Shown one piece after another: positions 8,239-16,921 of a stretch of DNA of 64,000 nt. The notes beneath the pieces were generated by a model. That model saw only the letters and a list, made by a program, of their open reading frames with translations. It did not search any database and was not told the DNA's origin. Source of the DNA: an uncultured Ellagibacter sp. (GTDB taxonomy: Bacteria > Actinomycetota > Coriobacteriia > Coriobacteriales > Eggerthellaceae); contig CAKUGU010000007.1 in NCBI GenBank assembly GCA_934654815.1, forward strand, positions 1 through 64,000, read 5' to 3'. The position numbers and the translations under genes are program-made. The number at the start of each line of letters is the position of its first letter. Positions within the stretch are counted from its first letter, which is position 1.

Positions 8239-9726
8239 CTACGCCGCGGAGGCTTTCTTCTCGTGCGCGCGGCGCTCGTGCTTCGTCATCATCGATTCCG
8301 GCATCTCGCGGCGCCCTTGTTCGGCGAGCTTCTTCATGTCGGTGACGGCCATGCCCTGGGTCGGGTCGTTCATGCGCTTGTCGTGAAGCGGGTCGGCCGG
8401 GTCCCTCCAGAGGCGTTCGGCCACGGGCGTCCATTCCTCGATCGAGTCGTGGCATTTCGCGCAGAGGTCCTCCGCGCTCTCTTTTTCCTGCAGGTCGGTC
8501 GAATGCGCGCCGGCGCGCTCGACCATCTGCGCGAGCGCGCCCTCGTTCTCGAGGATGGGGCAGGGGCGAAGCAGGTTGTCGTTGAAGGGCTGCTGCTCGT
8601 AGTACTGCATGAAAAGCGGTGATTTCAACGCGTCGAGCAGGCTCGTTTCGCGGATGTTCGCGTTGGCGTAGTGGGCGAACACGCAGGGCTCGACGTCGCC
8701 TGCGGCGTTGATATGCAGGTAGCGGCGCCCGCCGGCGATGCAGCCGCCGACGAACTCGCCGTCGTTTTGGAAGTCGAGCGTGAACAGGGGCTTCTTGCTG
8801 CGCATCTCGCGCACGAAACGATAGAGGCGCTCGCGCTGGTCGGCGTGGACCATGAGGCTCGTGGGGGAGCCGACCCCGACGGGCATGTAAGTGAAGATCC
8901 ACGCGAACAGCGCGCCCTTGTCGATGAGCCAGTCGAAGAATTCCTCGGATGCGATGGAATCGGCGTTGGCGCTCGTGTAGCAGCACGACACGCCGAAGGG
9001 CAGGCCGTTTTCGCGCAGGAGGTCCATCGCGTGGGAAACCTTTCGGTATGTGCCCTCGCCGCGACGTGCGTCGGTGGCTTCCTCGAATCCTTCGACGCTG
9101 ATGGCGGGCACGAAGTTCGCCACGCGGATCATATCGGCCACGAATTCCTCGTCGATGAGCGTGGCGTTCGTGAACGAGAGGAACGCGCAGTCGGGGTGCG
9201 CCTCGCAGAGCCTGATGAGGTCGTGCTTGCGCACGAGCGGTTCGCCGCCGGTGTAGATGTAGACGTGGGTGCCGAGCTCTGTGCCCTGGTTGATGATGGA
9301 GTCGATTTCCTCGTACGTGAGGTTCTGCTTGTGCCCGTATTCGGCGGCCCAGCAGCCCGTGCAATGCAGGTTGCAGGCGCTTGTGGGGTCGAGCAGGATC
9401 GCCCAGGGGATGTTGCAGCGGTGCTTCTCTCGCATCGCTTCCTGCTTCGGCCAGGCGAGCATGTTCGCGTCGACGACGAACATTTTCAGAAGTCTGTCTC
9501 TGACCTGCGGATTCGTGTTATGCAGGATCTTCATGATGAGTTGGTACCAATTCGTCTTGTCGTCGATCGCGTGGCGGAACGCTTGACGCTGAGTCGGGAA
9601 CACGTCTTCAGGCGCCGCTTTGTCGATCATGTCCATGATCTTCACGACGTTGCGCTCGGGATCTTCGAGCAGGTAGTCCATGGCTTTGTTGAGTGCGGCT
9701 CGTTTTAATTGCTCAGTTGCTTTCAT
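8239..9726 (-). CDS. Radical SAM protein with SPASM-like C-terminal domain
   Basis: About 495 aa. The SAM-binding [4Fe-4S] motif is CNLHCTGC (CxxxCxxC), after a helical N-terminal extension of about 120 residues. TGGEPLVR is the usual GGEP motif. The C-terminal half carries further cysteines (GGCIAGG, GDVEPCVFAH, RPCPIL, CAKCHDS), consistent with an auxiliary-cluster SPASM/twitch domain. The start at 9726 is chosen because AAAGGA lies seven bases upstream; an ATG five codons earlier has no such site. It diverges from a TetR-family regulator across 151 bases, which probably controls it. The substrate is unknown: family members modify peptides, lipids or cofactors. Confidence 0.85.
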   Translation of the reverse strand: MKATEQLKRAALNKAMDYLLEDPERNVVKIMDMIDKAAPEDVFPTQRQAFRHAIDDKTNWYQLIMKILHNTNPQVRDRLLKMFVVDANMLAWPKQEAMREKHRCNIPWAILLDPTSACNLHCTGCWAAEYGHKQNLTYEEIDSIINQGTELGTHVYIYTGGEPLVRKHDLIRLCEAHPDCAFLSFTNATLIDEEFVADMIRVANFVPAISVEGFEEATDARRGEGTYRKVSHAMDLLRENGLPFGVSCCYTSANADSIASEEFFDWLIDKGALFAWIFTYMPVGVGSPTSLMVHADQRERLYRFVREMRSKKPLFTLDFQNDGEFVGGCIAGGRRYLHINAAGDVEPCVFAHYANANIRETSLLDALKSPLFMQYYEQQPFNDNLLRPCPILENEGALAQMVERAGAHSTDLQEKESAEDLCAKCHDSIEEWTPVAERLWRDPADPLHDKRMNDPTQGMAVTDMKKLAEQGRREMPESMMTKHERRAHEKKASAA

Positions 9727-9746
9727 CACGTGTCCTTTCACTCGCG

Positions 9747-9768
9747 ATATTCCACAGATGTGGAGTAT
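9747..9768. promoter_or_regulatory. Candidate TetR operator in the divergent promoter
   Basis: ATATTCCACA-GA-TGTGGAGTAT is a 22-base inverted repeat with one mismatch. It lies just upstream of the radical-SAM start and within its promoter region. A second inverted repeat, CATTTG-12 bases-CAAATG, at 9824-9847 overlaps TATAAA-like bases in front of the regulator. Both are plausible binding sites for the adjacent TetR protein; assignment is by position only. Confidence 0.45.
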
Positions 9769-9877
9769 CTTATCTCAGAATTATAGAGTGTTCGCAATAG
9801 AAGGCAAGCTACAAAAAGGCGACATTTGTGGTATAAAGTGCAAATGATGAAAAAATGAACGACCGAAGGGGAGCGGT

Positions 9878-10570
9878 ATGCGGGAAAGCGATGAGGGCGC
9901 CTCGTCTCAAGACGGTGCGGCCGGCGGCCAGGAGATAGCGCCGGGCGTCGCGGGCGGTGCGAACAGCTCCGTCGATCGACGCGTTGTTCGCACGCGAAAG
10001 GCTATCCGCAAGGCGTTCATGCGCCTGATCCAGGAAACCGACTACCGGAAGATCACCATCACGGCCATCGCGCGCGAGGCCGACATCGACCGCAAGACGT
10101 TCTATCTTCACTATTGCTCGGTCGAGGACCTCGTCGATGAGATCATCCAGGACGAGGCCGACCGCATCGCGAAGGCATGCGTCGAGTCGCTTTCGGGGAG
10201 CGATTCGACGCAGATCGTGCTCAACCTGGTGAAACAGCTCTCCGCAGGGCTTGCCCCCGACCCCAAGAACACGCGCCGCATCGTGTCGCACATCCCCTAC
10301 GAGCAGGTGCTCGACAAGCTGGAAGGGTCGCTTACCGCGTCGCTCATCGAGAACGACACGCTCGGCCTTTCCTCGATGGGCCCCTACTTGAACTACTGCG
10401 TCGCGTTCTTCAGCGCCGGGTTCGTGGCGGTGATCCGCCGCTGGATGTGCGCCGGCGCCGACGTTTCCCTCGAGGAGGTCGCGGAGGTGACGCACGTTGC
10501 CGCCCGTTCGGGCATCGACGGCGTGCTCAAGATGATGCCCGAGGTTTTGGCGAACGCGGCGAAGGAATAG
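9878..10570 (+). CDS. TetR/AcrR-family transcriptional regulator
   Basis: 230 aa. After a 30-residue flexible lead, the DNA-binding helix-turn-helix spans about residues 35-80. It includes VRTRKAIRKAFMRLI and the recognition region IAREADIDRKTFYLHYCS, the typical TFYxHF-like end of the TetR domain. The C-terminal ligand domain is all-helical and of the TetR_C_7 type often seen with (V)RTK...ITV regulators. The ATG follows GGGGAGCGGT. It is divergent from the radical-SAM gene and so probably represses it and itself. The ligand is unknown. Confidence 0.88.
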   Translation: MRESDEGASSQDGAAGGQEIAPGVAGGANSSVDRRVVRTRKAIRKAFMRLIQETDYRKITITAIAREADIDRKTFYLHYCSVEDLVDEIIQDEADRIAKACVESLSGSDSTQIVLNLVKQLSAGLAPDPKNTRRIVSHIPYEQVLDKLEGSLTASLIENDTLGLSSMGPYLNYCVAFFSAGFVAVIRRWMCAGADVSLEEVAEVTHVAARSGIDGVLKMMPEVLANAAKE

Positions 10571-10742
10571 CGCCTGGTGGGGAAGGGAGCGGCTCGTCCG
10601 TCGCGGGACTCGGCCGCCTTCTCGCCTTCAAGCTTCGGTTCGATTATTCCTTGACTTTTCCCCATGCGGCGCGTATGTTTATTTGGTTACAGCGCGGTTT
10701 GGCGAAGAAACCTTGCGTATACTGATGCAAGCATTTTCAAGC

Positions 10743-10851
10743 GAGCATCTTGAATGGGGCGGGGCGGCGACATGCTCCGAACCTGGTCAGGTCCGGGAGG
10801 AAGCAGCCATAAGGGGCCTCTGACGAGCGCCCTGTCCTATTCAAGATGCTC
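10743..10851 (+). ncRNA. ffs: Signal recognition particle RNA, small bacterial type (4.5S)
   Basis: The invariant domain IV core is visible: CATGCTCCGAACCTGGTCAG, then GTCCGGGAGGAAGCAGCCAT and GGCCTCTGACG, with the GGAA-type loop and AGCAGCC internal loop that bind Ffh. The ends close by pairing GAGCATCTTGAAT with ATTCAAGATGCTC (13 bp), which sets the boundaries. A TATACT -10 lies at 10718-10723. The dnaX-ybaB-recR cluster lies downstream, a frequent neighbourhood for this RNA. Confidence 0.95.
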
Positions 10852-10854
10852 GAT

Positions 10855-10878
10855 GCGGCGGCTTTGGCCGCCGCTTTT
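10855..10878 (+). terminator. Terminator of SRP RNA
   Basis: GCGGCGGC, TTTG loop, GCCGCCGC, followed by TTTT. It directly follows the SRP RNA and separates it from the DedA gene starting at 10905. Confidence 0.75.
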
Positions 10879-10904
10879 GTATACGCCTTCGGTTTAGGGA
10901 ATCT

Positions 10905-11576
10905 ATGGACATCATCAACTTCTTCGTGAGCCTTCTGTCGGATCCGCGCGGCGCGATCGCCGGCTGGATCGTGGCGCTTGGCGCCGCCTGGGTGTATACC
11001 CCCCTGTTCCTCATCGTGTTCGTCGAAACCGGCCTCGTGTTCTTCCCGTTTCTGCCGGGCGACTCGCTCCTGTTCGCGTCGGGCGTGTTCTCGGCCGACG
11101 GCGGCGGCCTGCATCTGTGGGCGACGCTCGTCGTGTTCTATGCCGCGGCTATCCTGGGCAACACCTCGAACTACTGGATTGCGCGCTTCTTCGGCAAGCG
11201 CATCATCGATTCGGGCAAGATCAAGGCGCTCACGCCCGAGCGCATGGCCAAACTCGACCATTTCTTCGCGAAATACGGCGGGCTCACCATCGTCATCACG
11301 CGTTTCATGCCCTTCTTCCGCACGTTCGCCCCGTTCATCGCGGGCACGGGCCATATGAATTTCGCGAAGTTCACGCTGTTCAACGCGATCGGCGGCATCT
11401 CTTGGGTGAGCCTGTTCGTTTTGGTAGGATATTTCTTCGGAGGCGTCCCCTTCGTGCAAGACCATTTCGAGGTCATCGTGCTCGGGATCGTCGCGGTGTC
11501 GGTTGCTCCGGCGGTGATCGGGGCGATTCGCACGGCGATGAAATCGCGCAAGAAGAAGGGTGCTCACGAGGCATAG
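10905..11576 (+). CDS. DedA family membrane protein
   Basis: 223 aa with 5-6 hydrophobic segments and the DedA/SNARE-associated domain: FLPGDSLLFASG near residue 50, and FFAKYGGLTIVITRFMPFFR (about 117-136) followed by APFIAGTGHMNFAKF, the conserved RF.P..R....G....M...F signature. DedA proteins are inner-membrane proteins, several of which act as flippases for undecaprenyl phosphate or phospholipids. A short basic C-terminal tail is present. The ATG follows AGGGAATCT. It lies 33 bases before dnaX and is probably co-transcribed with it. Confidence 0.92.
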   Translation: MDIINFFVSLLSDPRGAIAGWIVALGAAWVYTPLFLIVFVETGLVFFPFLPGDSLLFASGVFSADGGGLHLWATLVVFYAAAILGNTSNYWIARFFGKRIIDSGKIKALTPERMAKLDHFFAKYGGLTIVITRFMPFFRTFAPFIAGTGHMNFAKFTLFNAIGGISWVSLFVLVGYFFGGVPFVQDHFEVIVLGIVAVSVAPAVIGAIRTAMKSRKKKGAHEA

Positions 11577-11609
11577 ACGAAGAAACGGTAAGACTGGAGC
11601 TTAAGGCGC

Positions 11610-14078
11610 ATGGCAGAGGCACTGTATACGAAATACCGTCCGCAGGTTTTCGAGGACGTGGTGGGTCAAGAGCATATCGAACGCACGATCAAGAACGCCA
11701 TCGAGCAGGACAAAGTGAGCCATGCGTACCTGTTCTGCGGGCCCCGCGGCACCGGCAAGACAACGACCGCGCGCCTTCTGGCGAAAGCGCTTCTGTGCGA
11801 AAAGGGCCCGACCGCCGAGCCCGACGGCACGTGCGAGGACTGCCGGCTCATCGCCGCGGGCGAGCATCCCGACGTGTACGAGCTCGACGCGGCAAGCCGA
11901 ACGGGCGTCGACAACGTGCGCGAGGAGATCATCGGGCGCGTCCAGTTCGCCCCGACGCGCGGGCGTTACAAGGTCTACATCATCGACGAAGTCCATATGC
12001 TCTCGACGGCGGCGTTCAACGCGCTTCTGAAAACGCTTGAGGAACCGCCGAGCCACGTGGTCTTCATCCTCGCGACGACCGATCCGCAGAAGGTCCCCGA
12101 AACCATTCAATCCCGCTGCCAGCGGTTCGATTTCAGACGCATCTCGTCCGATGCCATGGTGGCGCGCCTCGGCGCGGTGTGCGTGTCGGAGGGCGTCGAG
12201 TTCGAGGGCGAGGCGCTCGATTTGATCGCGCACCGCGCGGAAGGCGGATTGCGCAACGCGCTCACCTCGCTCGAGCAGATCATCGCGTTCGGCGAGGGCA
12301 AGGTGACGCTTGCGGGCGCGGAGAGCATGCTCGGCTCGCTCGATTCGAGCGAGATGTCCGAGATCATGGCGGCGATTGGGTCGCGCGACGCAGCGGCGTG
12401 CTTCCGCTGGGTGGCCCAGTACGTGGAAACGGGCGCCGACCTCGCGCGATTCACCCACGATTTGGCCGAGCACGTGCGCAACCTCTACGTGATGTCGCTC
12501 GCCGGCGCCGATGTGGCGCTCGAGGTGAGCGCGACGGAACGCCGCGAGCTCGAGGCCGAGCTTCCCCGGTTCGGCGGCGACCGCTTGGCTCGCCTGCTCG
12601 GCATCCTGGGCGACTTGTCCGCGGAGCTGAAGACGTCGACCAACCCGCGGCTCTCGTTCGAGATCGCGCTGACGCGCATGGTCCGCCCCGACACCGACCT
12701 GACGCTCGAGTCGCTCGCCGAGCGCGTCGAGGCGCTCGAGTCGGGCTACTCGGCCACGTCGCACGTGATCGGGAACGTCGCTTCGCAGGCCGTGCAGGCG
12801 GCGCCCTCCATGGATGCCCGCGAGTCCCGCGCCGAAGCCGCGCACGCGAACCCCGCGCCCGATGTGCGCGTTGCCGGGGAGGGACGCGCGGTGCGCGCGG
12901 GTCACGCCGTTGTCGAGGAGCGCGGCGCAGGCGAAAAGCCCGCCGCAGGCCGTGCAGGCGGGGCCTCTTTCGGGGGCTCCCGAAGCGCCGAGCCTGCCAC
13001 CAAGGCTGCCCAGCCTGCTCAACGCGCTGTTCCGGCATCCGCCGACGAACCGCGCGCTCGGGTTGCCGAACAGCCGGAGCCGACGCTTTCGGCTTCGGGG
13101 GCAAACGGTGCGGGCGCGTCGGGCGTCTCGGACGAGGTAGCTCAGACGCTTCGCAACGAGGCTGCTCTGCAGCGCATCTGGAGCACGGCGATCGCGTCGC
13201 TCAAGAAGAGCAAGGCCGCGTACGGCGTGCTGTTCCTGAACACGAAGGCCGTGCTCGACGAGGCGCACGGCATGCTCATTATCGAGTTCCCGAAAGAGAA
13301 CGCGTTCGCCTTCAAGGCGGTGCAGAAGCCCGACGTTCAGGACGCGGTCGCGGCGGCGCTCGCTGCGGCGTGCTCGGCGCAGGTTCCCTTCGCGTTCTCG
13401 CAGGGCCCGACCTCGCCGTCCGCGGCGTCCGTTGCCCGCGCGGCGCAGGCGGCAAGTAGCGAGGCTGCTCGTAGCGATACCGGTGCGCCTCGCGCTGCGA
13501 CCAAGGAGGAGGCGCCTTCGGCGGCTCGCCAGGCGGCTGCGGCCGCGCTGCAGCGCGCGAAGGCGCGCGACGCCGCGGCGGCGAACGTTCGAGCTGCGGC
13601 TTCGGCGGCGAACGCCCGCACCGTGCCGGCGGGCTCTCGCGCGGCGGCACCGTCGTATCCGGAGCCCGAGCAGGTGCCCGTCGACGCATACGGCTCGGTT
13701 CCCTACGACGAGGTCCCGTACGGAGACGCCGACGTCCCTTTTGACGAGGCTCCCGAGGCCGCCGCGCACGGCGCTTACGGGAGCGCTCCGGCAAGCTCCC
13801 CGCGCGATTGGGACGGGCGCGCGGCGAAGGCGCCCGCTGCCGATGCGGACAACAAGTTCGCCCAGATGGCGCGCGAGGCGGCGGTGCGCACGGCCGCGAG
13901 CCGCGCGAACCCGCTTTCGCAGGGCGGCGAGCCCGACGCCCGGACTTCGGCGTCGATCGAGACGACGGGGCCTTCGGGCGAGCCGCGCGACGGCACGTTC
14001 GCCTCGTCCGACGACTTGGCGGCGCTTCTCGCTGCGGGAGGTTTCGCGGGCGCGCACGTCGAAGAAATGAGAGAATAG
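11610..14078 (+). CDS. dnaX: DNA polymerase III gamma/tau subunit
   Basis: 822 aa clamp-loader ATPase. Walker A is GPRGTGKT (44-51), Walker B IIDEVHML, sensor 1 VFILATTD and the arginine-finger SRC motif SRCQRFDF. Only three of the usual four Zn-module cysteines are seen (C63, C75, C78); the position normally giving PCG reads PDG. From about residue 390 the protein is Ala/Glu/Pro-rich and disordered, with one folded island (LQRIWSTAIASLKKSKAAYG, about 515-600), the usual tau domain for contacts with the polymerase. The GC-rich tail shows no slippery frameshift site. It heads the dnaX-ybaB-recR operon. Confidence 0.96.
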   Translation: MAEALYTKYRPQVFEDVVGQEHIERTIKNAIEQDKVSHAYLFCGPRGTGKTTTARLLAKALLCEKGPTAEPDGTCEDCRLIAAGEHPDVYELDAASRTGVDNVREEIIGRVQFAPTRGRYKVYIIDEVHMLSTAAFNALLKTLEEPPSHVVFILATTDPQKVPETIQSRCQRFDFRRISSDAMVARLGAVCVSEGVEFEGEALDLIAHRAEGGLRNALTSLEQIIAFGEGKVTLAGAESMLGSLDSSEMSEIMAAIGSRDAAACFRWVAQYVETGADLARFTHDLAEHVRNLYVMSLAGADVALEVSATERRELEAELPRFGGDRLARLLGILGDLSAELKTSTNPRLSFEIALTRMVRPDTDLTLESLAERVEALESGYSATSHVIGNVASQAVQAAPSMDARESRAEAAHANPAPDVRVAGEGRAVRAGHAVVEERGAGEKPAAGRAGGASFGGSRSAEPATKAAQPAQRAVPASADEPRARVAEQPEPTLSASGANGAGASGVSDEVAQTLRNEAALQRIWSTAIASLKKSKAAYGVLFLNTKAVLDEAHGMLIIEFPKENAFAFKAVQKPDVQDAVAAALAAACSAQVPFAFSQGPTSPSAASVARAAQAASSEAARSDTGAPRAATKEEAPSAARQAAAAALQRAKARDAAAANVRAAASAANARTVPAGSRAAAPSYPEPEQVPVDAYGSVPYDEVPYGDADVPFDEAPEAAAHGAYGSAPASSPRDWDGRAAKAPAADADNKFAQMAREAAVRTAASRANPLSQGGEPDARTSASIETTGPSGEPRDGTFASSDDLAALLAAGGFAGAHVEEMRE

Positions 14079-14164
14079 GCACTGCTGTTTTCCGCGCTCG
14101 CGCTTCCGGCTTCCGGGCATGGCGCGGCGCTTGCACTGAACGAAACGATTCTTGAGGAGAGAAG

Positions 14165-14509
14165 ATGGCTAAACGAGGAGGATTCCCCGGCGGCGGCATG
14201 GGCAACATGAACGCCATGATGAAGCAGGCCCAGAAGATGCAGGCTGAGCTTGCGAAGGCCCAAGAAGAGGTCAAGACCATGTCGTTCGAGGCGACGGCCG
14301 GCGGCGGCATGGTGAAGGTGGTCGCCCTCGGCGACAACACCATCCAGTCGATCGCCATCGACCCCGAGGCGGTCGACCCCGAGGACGTCGAGATGCTCGA
14401 GGACATGGTGCTCGCCGCGGTGAACGAGGCGCTGCGCGGCGTGTCCGACATGGCGGCCCAGCGCATGAGCGCGGCCACCGGCGGCATGAGCATCCCCGGC
14501 CTTCTGTAA
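14165..14509 (+). CDS. YbaB/EbfC nucleoid-associated protein
   Basis: 114 aa. The N terminus is Gly/Met-rich (FPGGGMGNMNAMMKQAQKMQ), followed by the compact YbaB fold with the typical ATAGGGMVKV...G segment and an acidic middle (IDPEAVDPEDVEMLEDMV). The family forms homodimers that bind DNA and affect nucleoid organisation or recombination. The ATG follows GAGGAGAGAAG. It lies between dnaX and recR, the conserved bacterial order, and 12 bases before recR. Confidence 0.95.
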   Translation: MAKRGGFPGGGMGNMNAMMKQAQKMQAELAKAQEEVKTMSFEATAGGGMVKVVALGDNTIQSIAIDPEAVDPEDVEMLEDMVLAAVNEALRGVSDMAAQRMSAATGGMSIPGLL

Positions 14510-14521
14510 GCGGTCGCGTCC

Positions 14522-15118
14522 GTGAATTCGGCCCCAGCGATCCAAAAACTCCTCGATGAGCTCGAGCGGTTGCCCGGCGTCGGCCCGAAATCGGCCCAGC
14601 GCATGGCGTATTGGCTCCTGAACACCGACCGCGCCACGGCGATGCGTTTGGCCGAGGCCATCATCGAGGTGAAGGATACGGTCCATTTCTGCTCGCGGTG
14701 CTTCAACTACGCCGAGGGCGACCTGTGCGAGATCTGCGCGTCGGCGAAGCGCGACGCGGGCGTGATATGCGTGGTCAGCGAGCCGCGCGACATCCCGCCC
14801 ATCGAGCGCACCGGCGTCTTCCAGGGCGTGTACCACGTGCTTGGCGGCGCGCTTTCCCCGCTCGAGGGCGTAGGCCCCGACGATCTGCACATCGCCGAGC
14901 TCATGGCGCGCCTCGGATCGGAAGAGGTGCGCGAGGTGGTGCTCGCCACCAACCCGAACGTGGAAGGCGAGACGACCGCGTCGTACCTCGCGCGGCTCAT
15001 CAAGCCCTTGGGCGTGAAGGTGACGCGCCTGGCGAGCGGGCTTCCCGTCGGCGGGGACTTGGAATTCGCCGACGAGGTCACGCTCGGGCGCGCTCTCGAA
15101 GCGCGTCGAGAGCTGTAA
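14522..15118 (+). CDS. recR: Recombination mediator RecR
   Basis: 198 aa, the normal length, starting at GTG. A helix-hairpin-helix covers about residues 14-40 (RLPGVGPKSAQRMAYWLL). The Zn finger is CSRCFNYAEGDLCEIC (four Cys), and the Toprim domain contains ICVVSEPRDI and TNPNVEGETTASYLA. RecR works with RecO and RecF to load RecA on gapped DNA. It is third gene in dnaX-ybaB-recR and is followed by strong terminators. Confidence 0.97.
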   Translation: MNSAPAIQKLLDELERLPGVGPKSAQRMAYWLLNTDRATAMRLAEAIIEVKDTVHFCSRCFNYAEGDLCEICASAKRDAGVICVVSEPRDIPPIERTGVFQGVYHVLGGALSPLEGVGPDDLHIAELMARLGSEEVREVVLATNPNVEGETTASYLARLIKPLGVKVTRLASGLPVGGDLEFADEVTLGRALEARREL

Positions 15119-15146
15119 GCTCGGGCGGTTTCCCGTTGCATACGAC

Positions 15147-15216
15147 GCGCCCCTTTCAGCCGAAGCGGAAAGGGGCGCGGGAAAAAATAAAGCCTCGCGT
15201 TCGCGAGGCTTTATTT
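15147..15216. terminator. Tandem terminator hairpins after recR
   Basis: The first hairpin pairs GCGCCCCTTTC (15147-15157) with GAAAGGGGCGC (15168-15178). The second pairs AAATAAAGCCTCGC with GCGAGGCTTTATTT (15185-15216) around GTTC; flanking A6 and the T-rich end make it functional in either direction. They end the dnaX-ybaB-recR transcript. Confidence 0.8.
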
Positions 15217-15513
15217 GCTTCGTCCAACAATGAGGAACCTGTCCCCTCCAAAAACAGGATTCTCGCTGTTGCCGAAGTCCGAAAAGCGTAGTAGTTCGCC
15301 ACGTAGTATAGCATTGTTCGCAGCCTGTGGGCGGTTTTTCTGGCCCGACCTTGAACCGACCCGCAGGTCCGCCTCCATGCCCTTGCGGTGGCTGCCCACC
15401 GGCGCGCTGCCCAGCCTGTTTCCGTCCTTCCCGTGCGGCTTGCCGGGCGGTTCGCCCGCCGCCGCGCGAGTGATATACTTTCGCCTTACGGAAACAGACG
15501 GGAGTAATGCACT
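15217..15513 (+). promoter_or_regulatory. Leader and promoter region of mobBA
   Basis: About 300 bases without a convincing gene. A TATACT -10 (15474-15479) has an extended TGA in front and TTCGCC 17 bases upstream (15451-15456), which should drive the mob genes. An open frame crosses the region but has no ribosome-binding site or family resemblance. No molybdenum-cofactor riboswitch signature could be made out. Confidence 0.45.
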
Positions 15514-16833
15514 ATGGTGAATGTGCCCAGCCCGGCGGTTGCGATCGTCGGACGCCACAATTCAGGGAAAACGACCCTTATCGTGAAACTCATCGCCGAG
15601 CTCGTTGCGCGGGGGCACGACGTGGGAAGCGTCAAGCACCACAGCCACAAAGGCTTCGACATCGATTACCCGGGTAAGGACTCATATCGCCATCGCGAGG
15701 CGGGCGCGTCCGAGACCGTGATCGCGGCGCCAGGGCAGATCGCCCGCATGAAAACGCTCGACGGCGAGGTCGAATGCAGCGACATCGTCCGCAGCATGCC
15801 CGGCCACGACATCGTCGTCGTCGAGGGGTATCGCAAAAGCGGGCTCCCGACGATCGAGCTCATGCGCGCAGGGAACGAGGCCGACGCGCGCGTCGCCGCG
15901 GCGTTCGCCTTGGGGGCGAAGAACGGCTGGCCGCTCGGGTGCGATTTCGTGCAGAGCGCGCGCGAGCTTTTCTCGCCGGAAGGCGGCAAGGTCGAAGGCG
16001 CCGAGGCGCGCATCGACGCCCGCTTCGCCGGCGAGGACGGAGAAGCGCATCCCGACCTCGCGTCGAAGATGCCGACGGGGGACACGGTCGCCATCGTGAC
16101 CGACATCCCCGAGGCCGCCGAGGCGGCCGCCGCCTACGGCATTCCCGCCATCGACCTCGATGATGTGTCGACGCTCGCCGACTTCGTCGAAGAGCGCTTC
16201 GTGCGCCCGCGCGTGACCGTCGTCATCCAAGCGGGCGGGGAAAGCCGCCGCATGGGCCGCAGCAAGGCAACGGTCCCGTTTTTGGGCCGCCCGCTCATCT
16301 GCCGTCTCATCGAACGCCTAAGCCCCGTCGCCGACGATCTGGTCATCACGACAAACGAGCCCGATAACCTTACCTTCCTGCATCGCGAGTTCCCGCACCT
16401 GAACATCCAGCTCGTGTGTGACAACTTCGACAGCCGCGGCGCGCTGCCGGGTCTTCACACGGCGCTGCAGGCCGCGCGCAACCCGTATGTCGCCGTGGTC
16501 GCGTGCGATATGGTGTTCGCGAGCGCGTCTTTGGTGGTCGCCGAGGCTCTTGCCATGAACGAAACGGGCGCCGACGTGGTCGTCCCCGTGAACAAGCACG
16601 GTTTCGAGCCGTTCCACGCGATGTACCGCCGCATGAACTGCCTGCCGGCCGTGCGCCGCGCGCTCAACCGCGGGGAGAAGCGTGCGCAGGCGTTCTTCAG
16701 CGACGACGCCGTCCGCGTGCACGAGTTCCCGCAGAGCAAGGTGCTCGAGGCCGAGCCCATGGGAGGCTGTTTCATCAACGCGAACACGCCCGAAGAGCTG
16801 CATGCGCTCGAGGACATGGTGCTGGAGGACTAG
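15514..16833 (+). CDS. MobB-MobA fusion, molybdopterin-guanine dinucleotide synthesis
   Basis: 439 aa bifunctional protein. Residues 1 to about 170 are MobB, a GTP-binding P-loop protein with GRHNSGKT (13-20) and the HHSHKGFDIDYPGKDSYRHR segment. After a linker, about 232-439 are MobA, the guanylyltransferase joining GMP to molybdopterin: AGGESRRMGRSK is the nucleotide signature and VACDMVF holds the metal-binding Asp. The product, bis-MGD cofactor, is needed by DMSO reductase-family enzymes. GGGAG precedes the ATG by nine bases. A ferredoxin-like gene follows in the same direction, consistent with molybdoenzyme maturation or electron transfer. Confidence 0.93.
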   Translation: MVNVPSPAVAIVGRHNSGKTTLIVKLIAELVARGHDVGSVKHHSHKGFDIDYPGKDSYRHREAGASETVIAAPGQIARMKTLDGEVECSDIVRSMPGHDIVVVEGYRKSGLPTIELMRAGNEADARVAAAFALGAKNGWPLGCDFVQSARELFSPEGGKVEGAEARIDARFAGEDGEAHPDLASKMPTGDTVAIVTDIPEAAEAAAAYGIPAIDLDDVSTLADFVEERFVRPRVTVVIQAGGESRRMGRSKATVPFLGRPLICRLIERLSPVADDLVITTNEPDNLTFLHREFPHLNIQLVCDNFDSRGALPGLHTALQAARNPYVAVVACDMVFASASLVVAEALAMNETGADVVVPVNKHGFEPFHAMYRRMNCLPAVRRALNRGEKRAQAFFSDDAVRVHEFPQSKVLEAEPMGGCFINANTPEELHALEDMVLED

Positions 16834-16921
16834 CCGCGCGATGGGCGCTGGCGCGCGCATGCGAAGAGGACGAGTTGCCATGCGGCGCTTTGCGGCGCCG
16901 CGCGCATAGAGGGGTGTGTAC

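Noticed and set aside
15217-15513. Possible molybdenum-cofactor riboswitch or small gene upstream of mobBA
   Set aside because: No conserved Moco-motif pairing could be drawn, and the open frame crossing the region lacks a start signal and family features.
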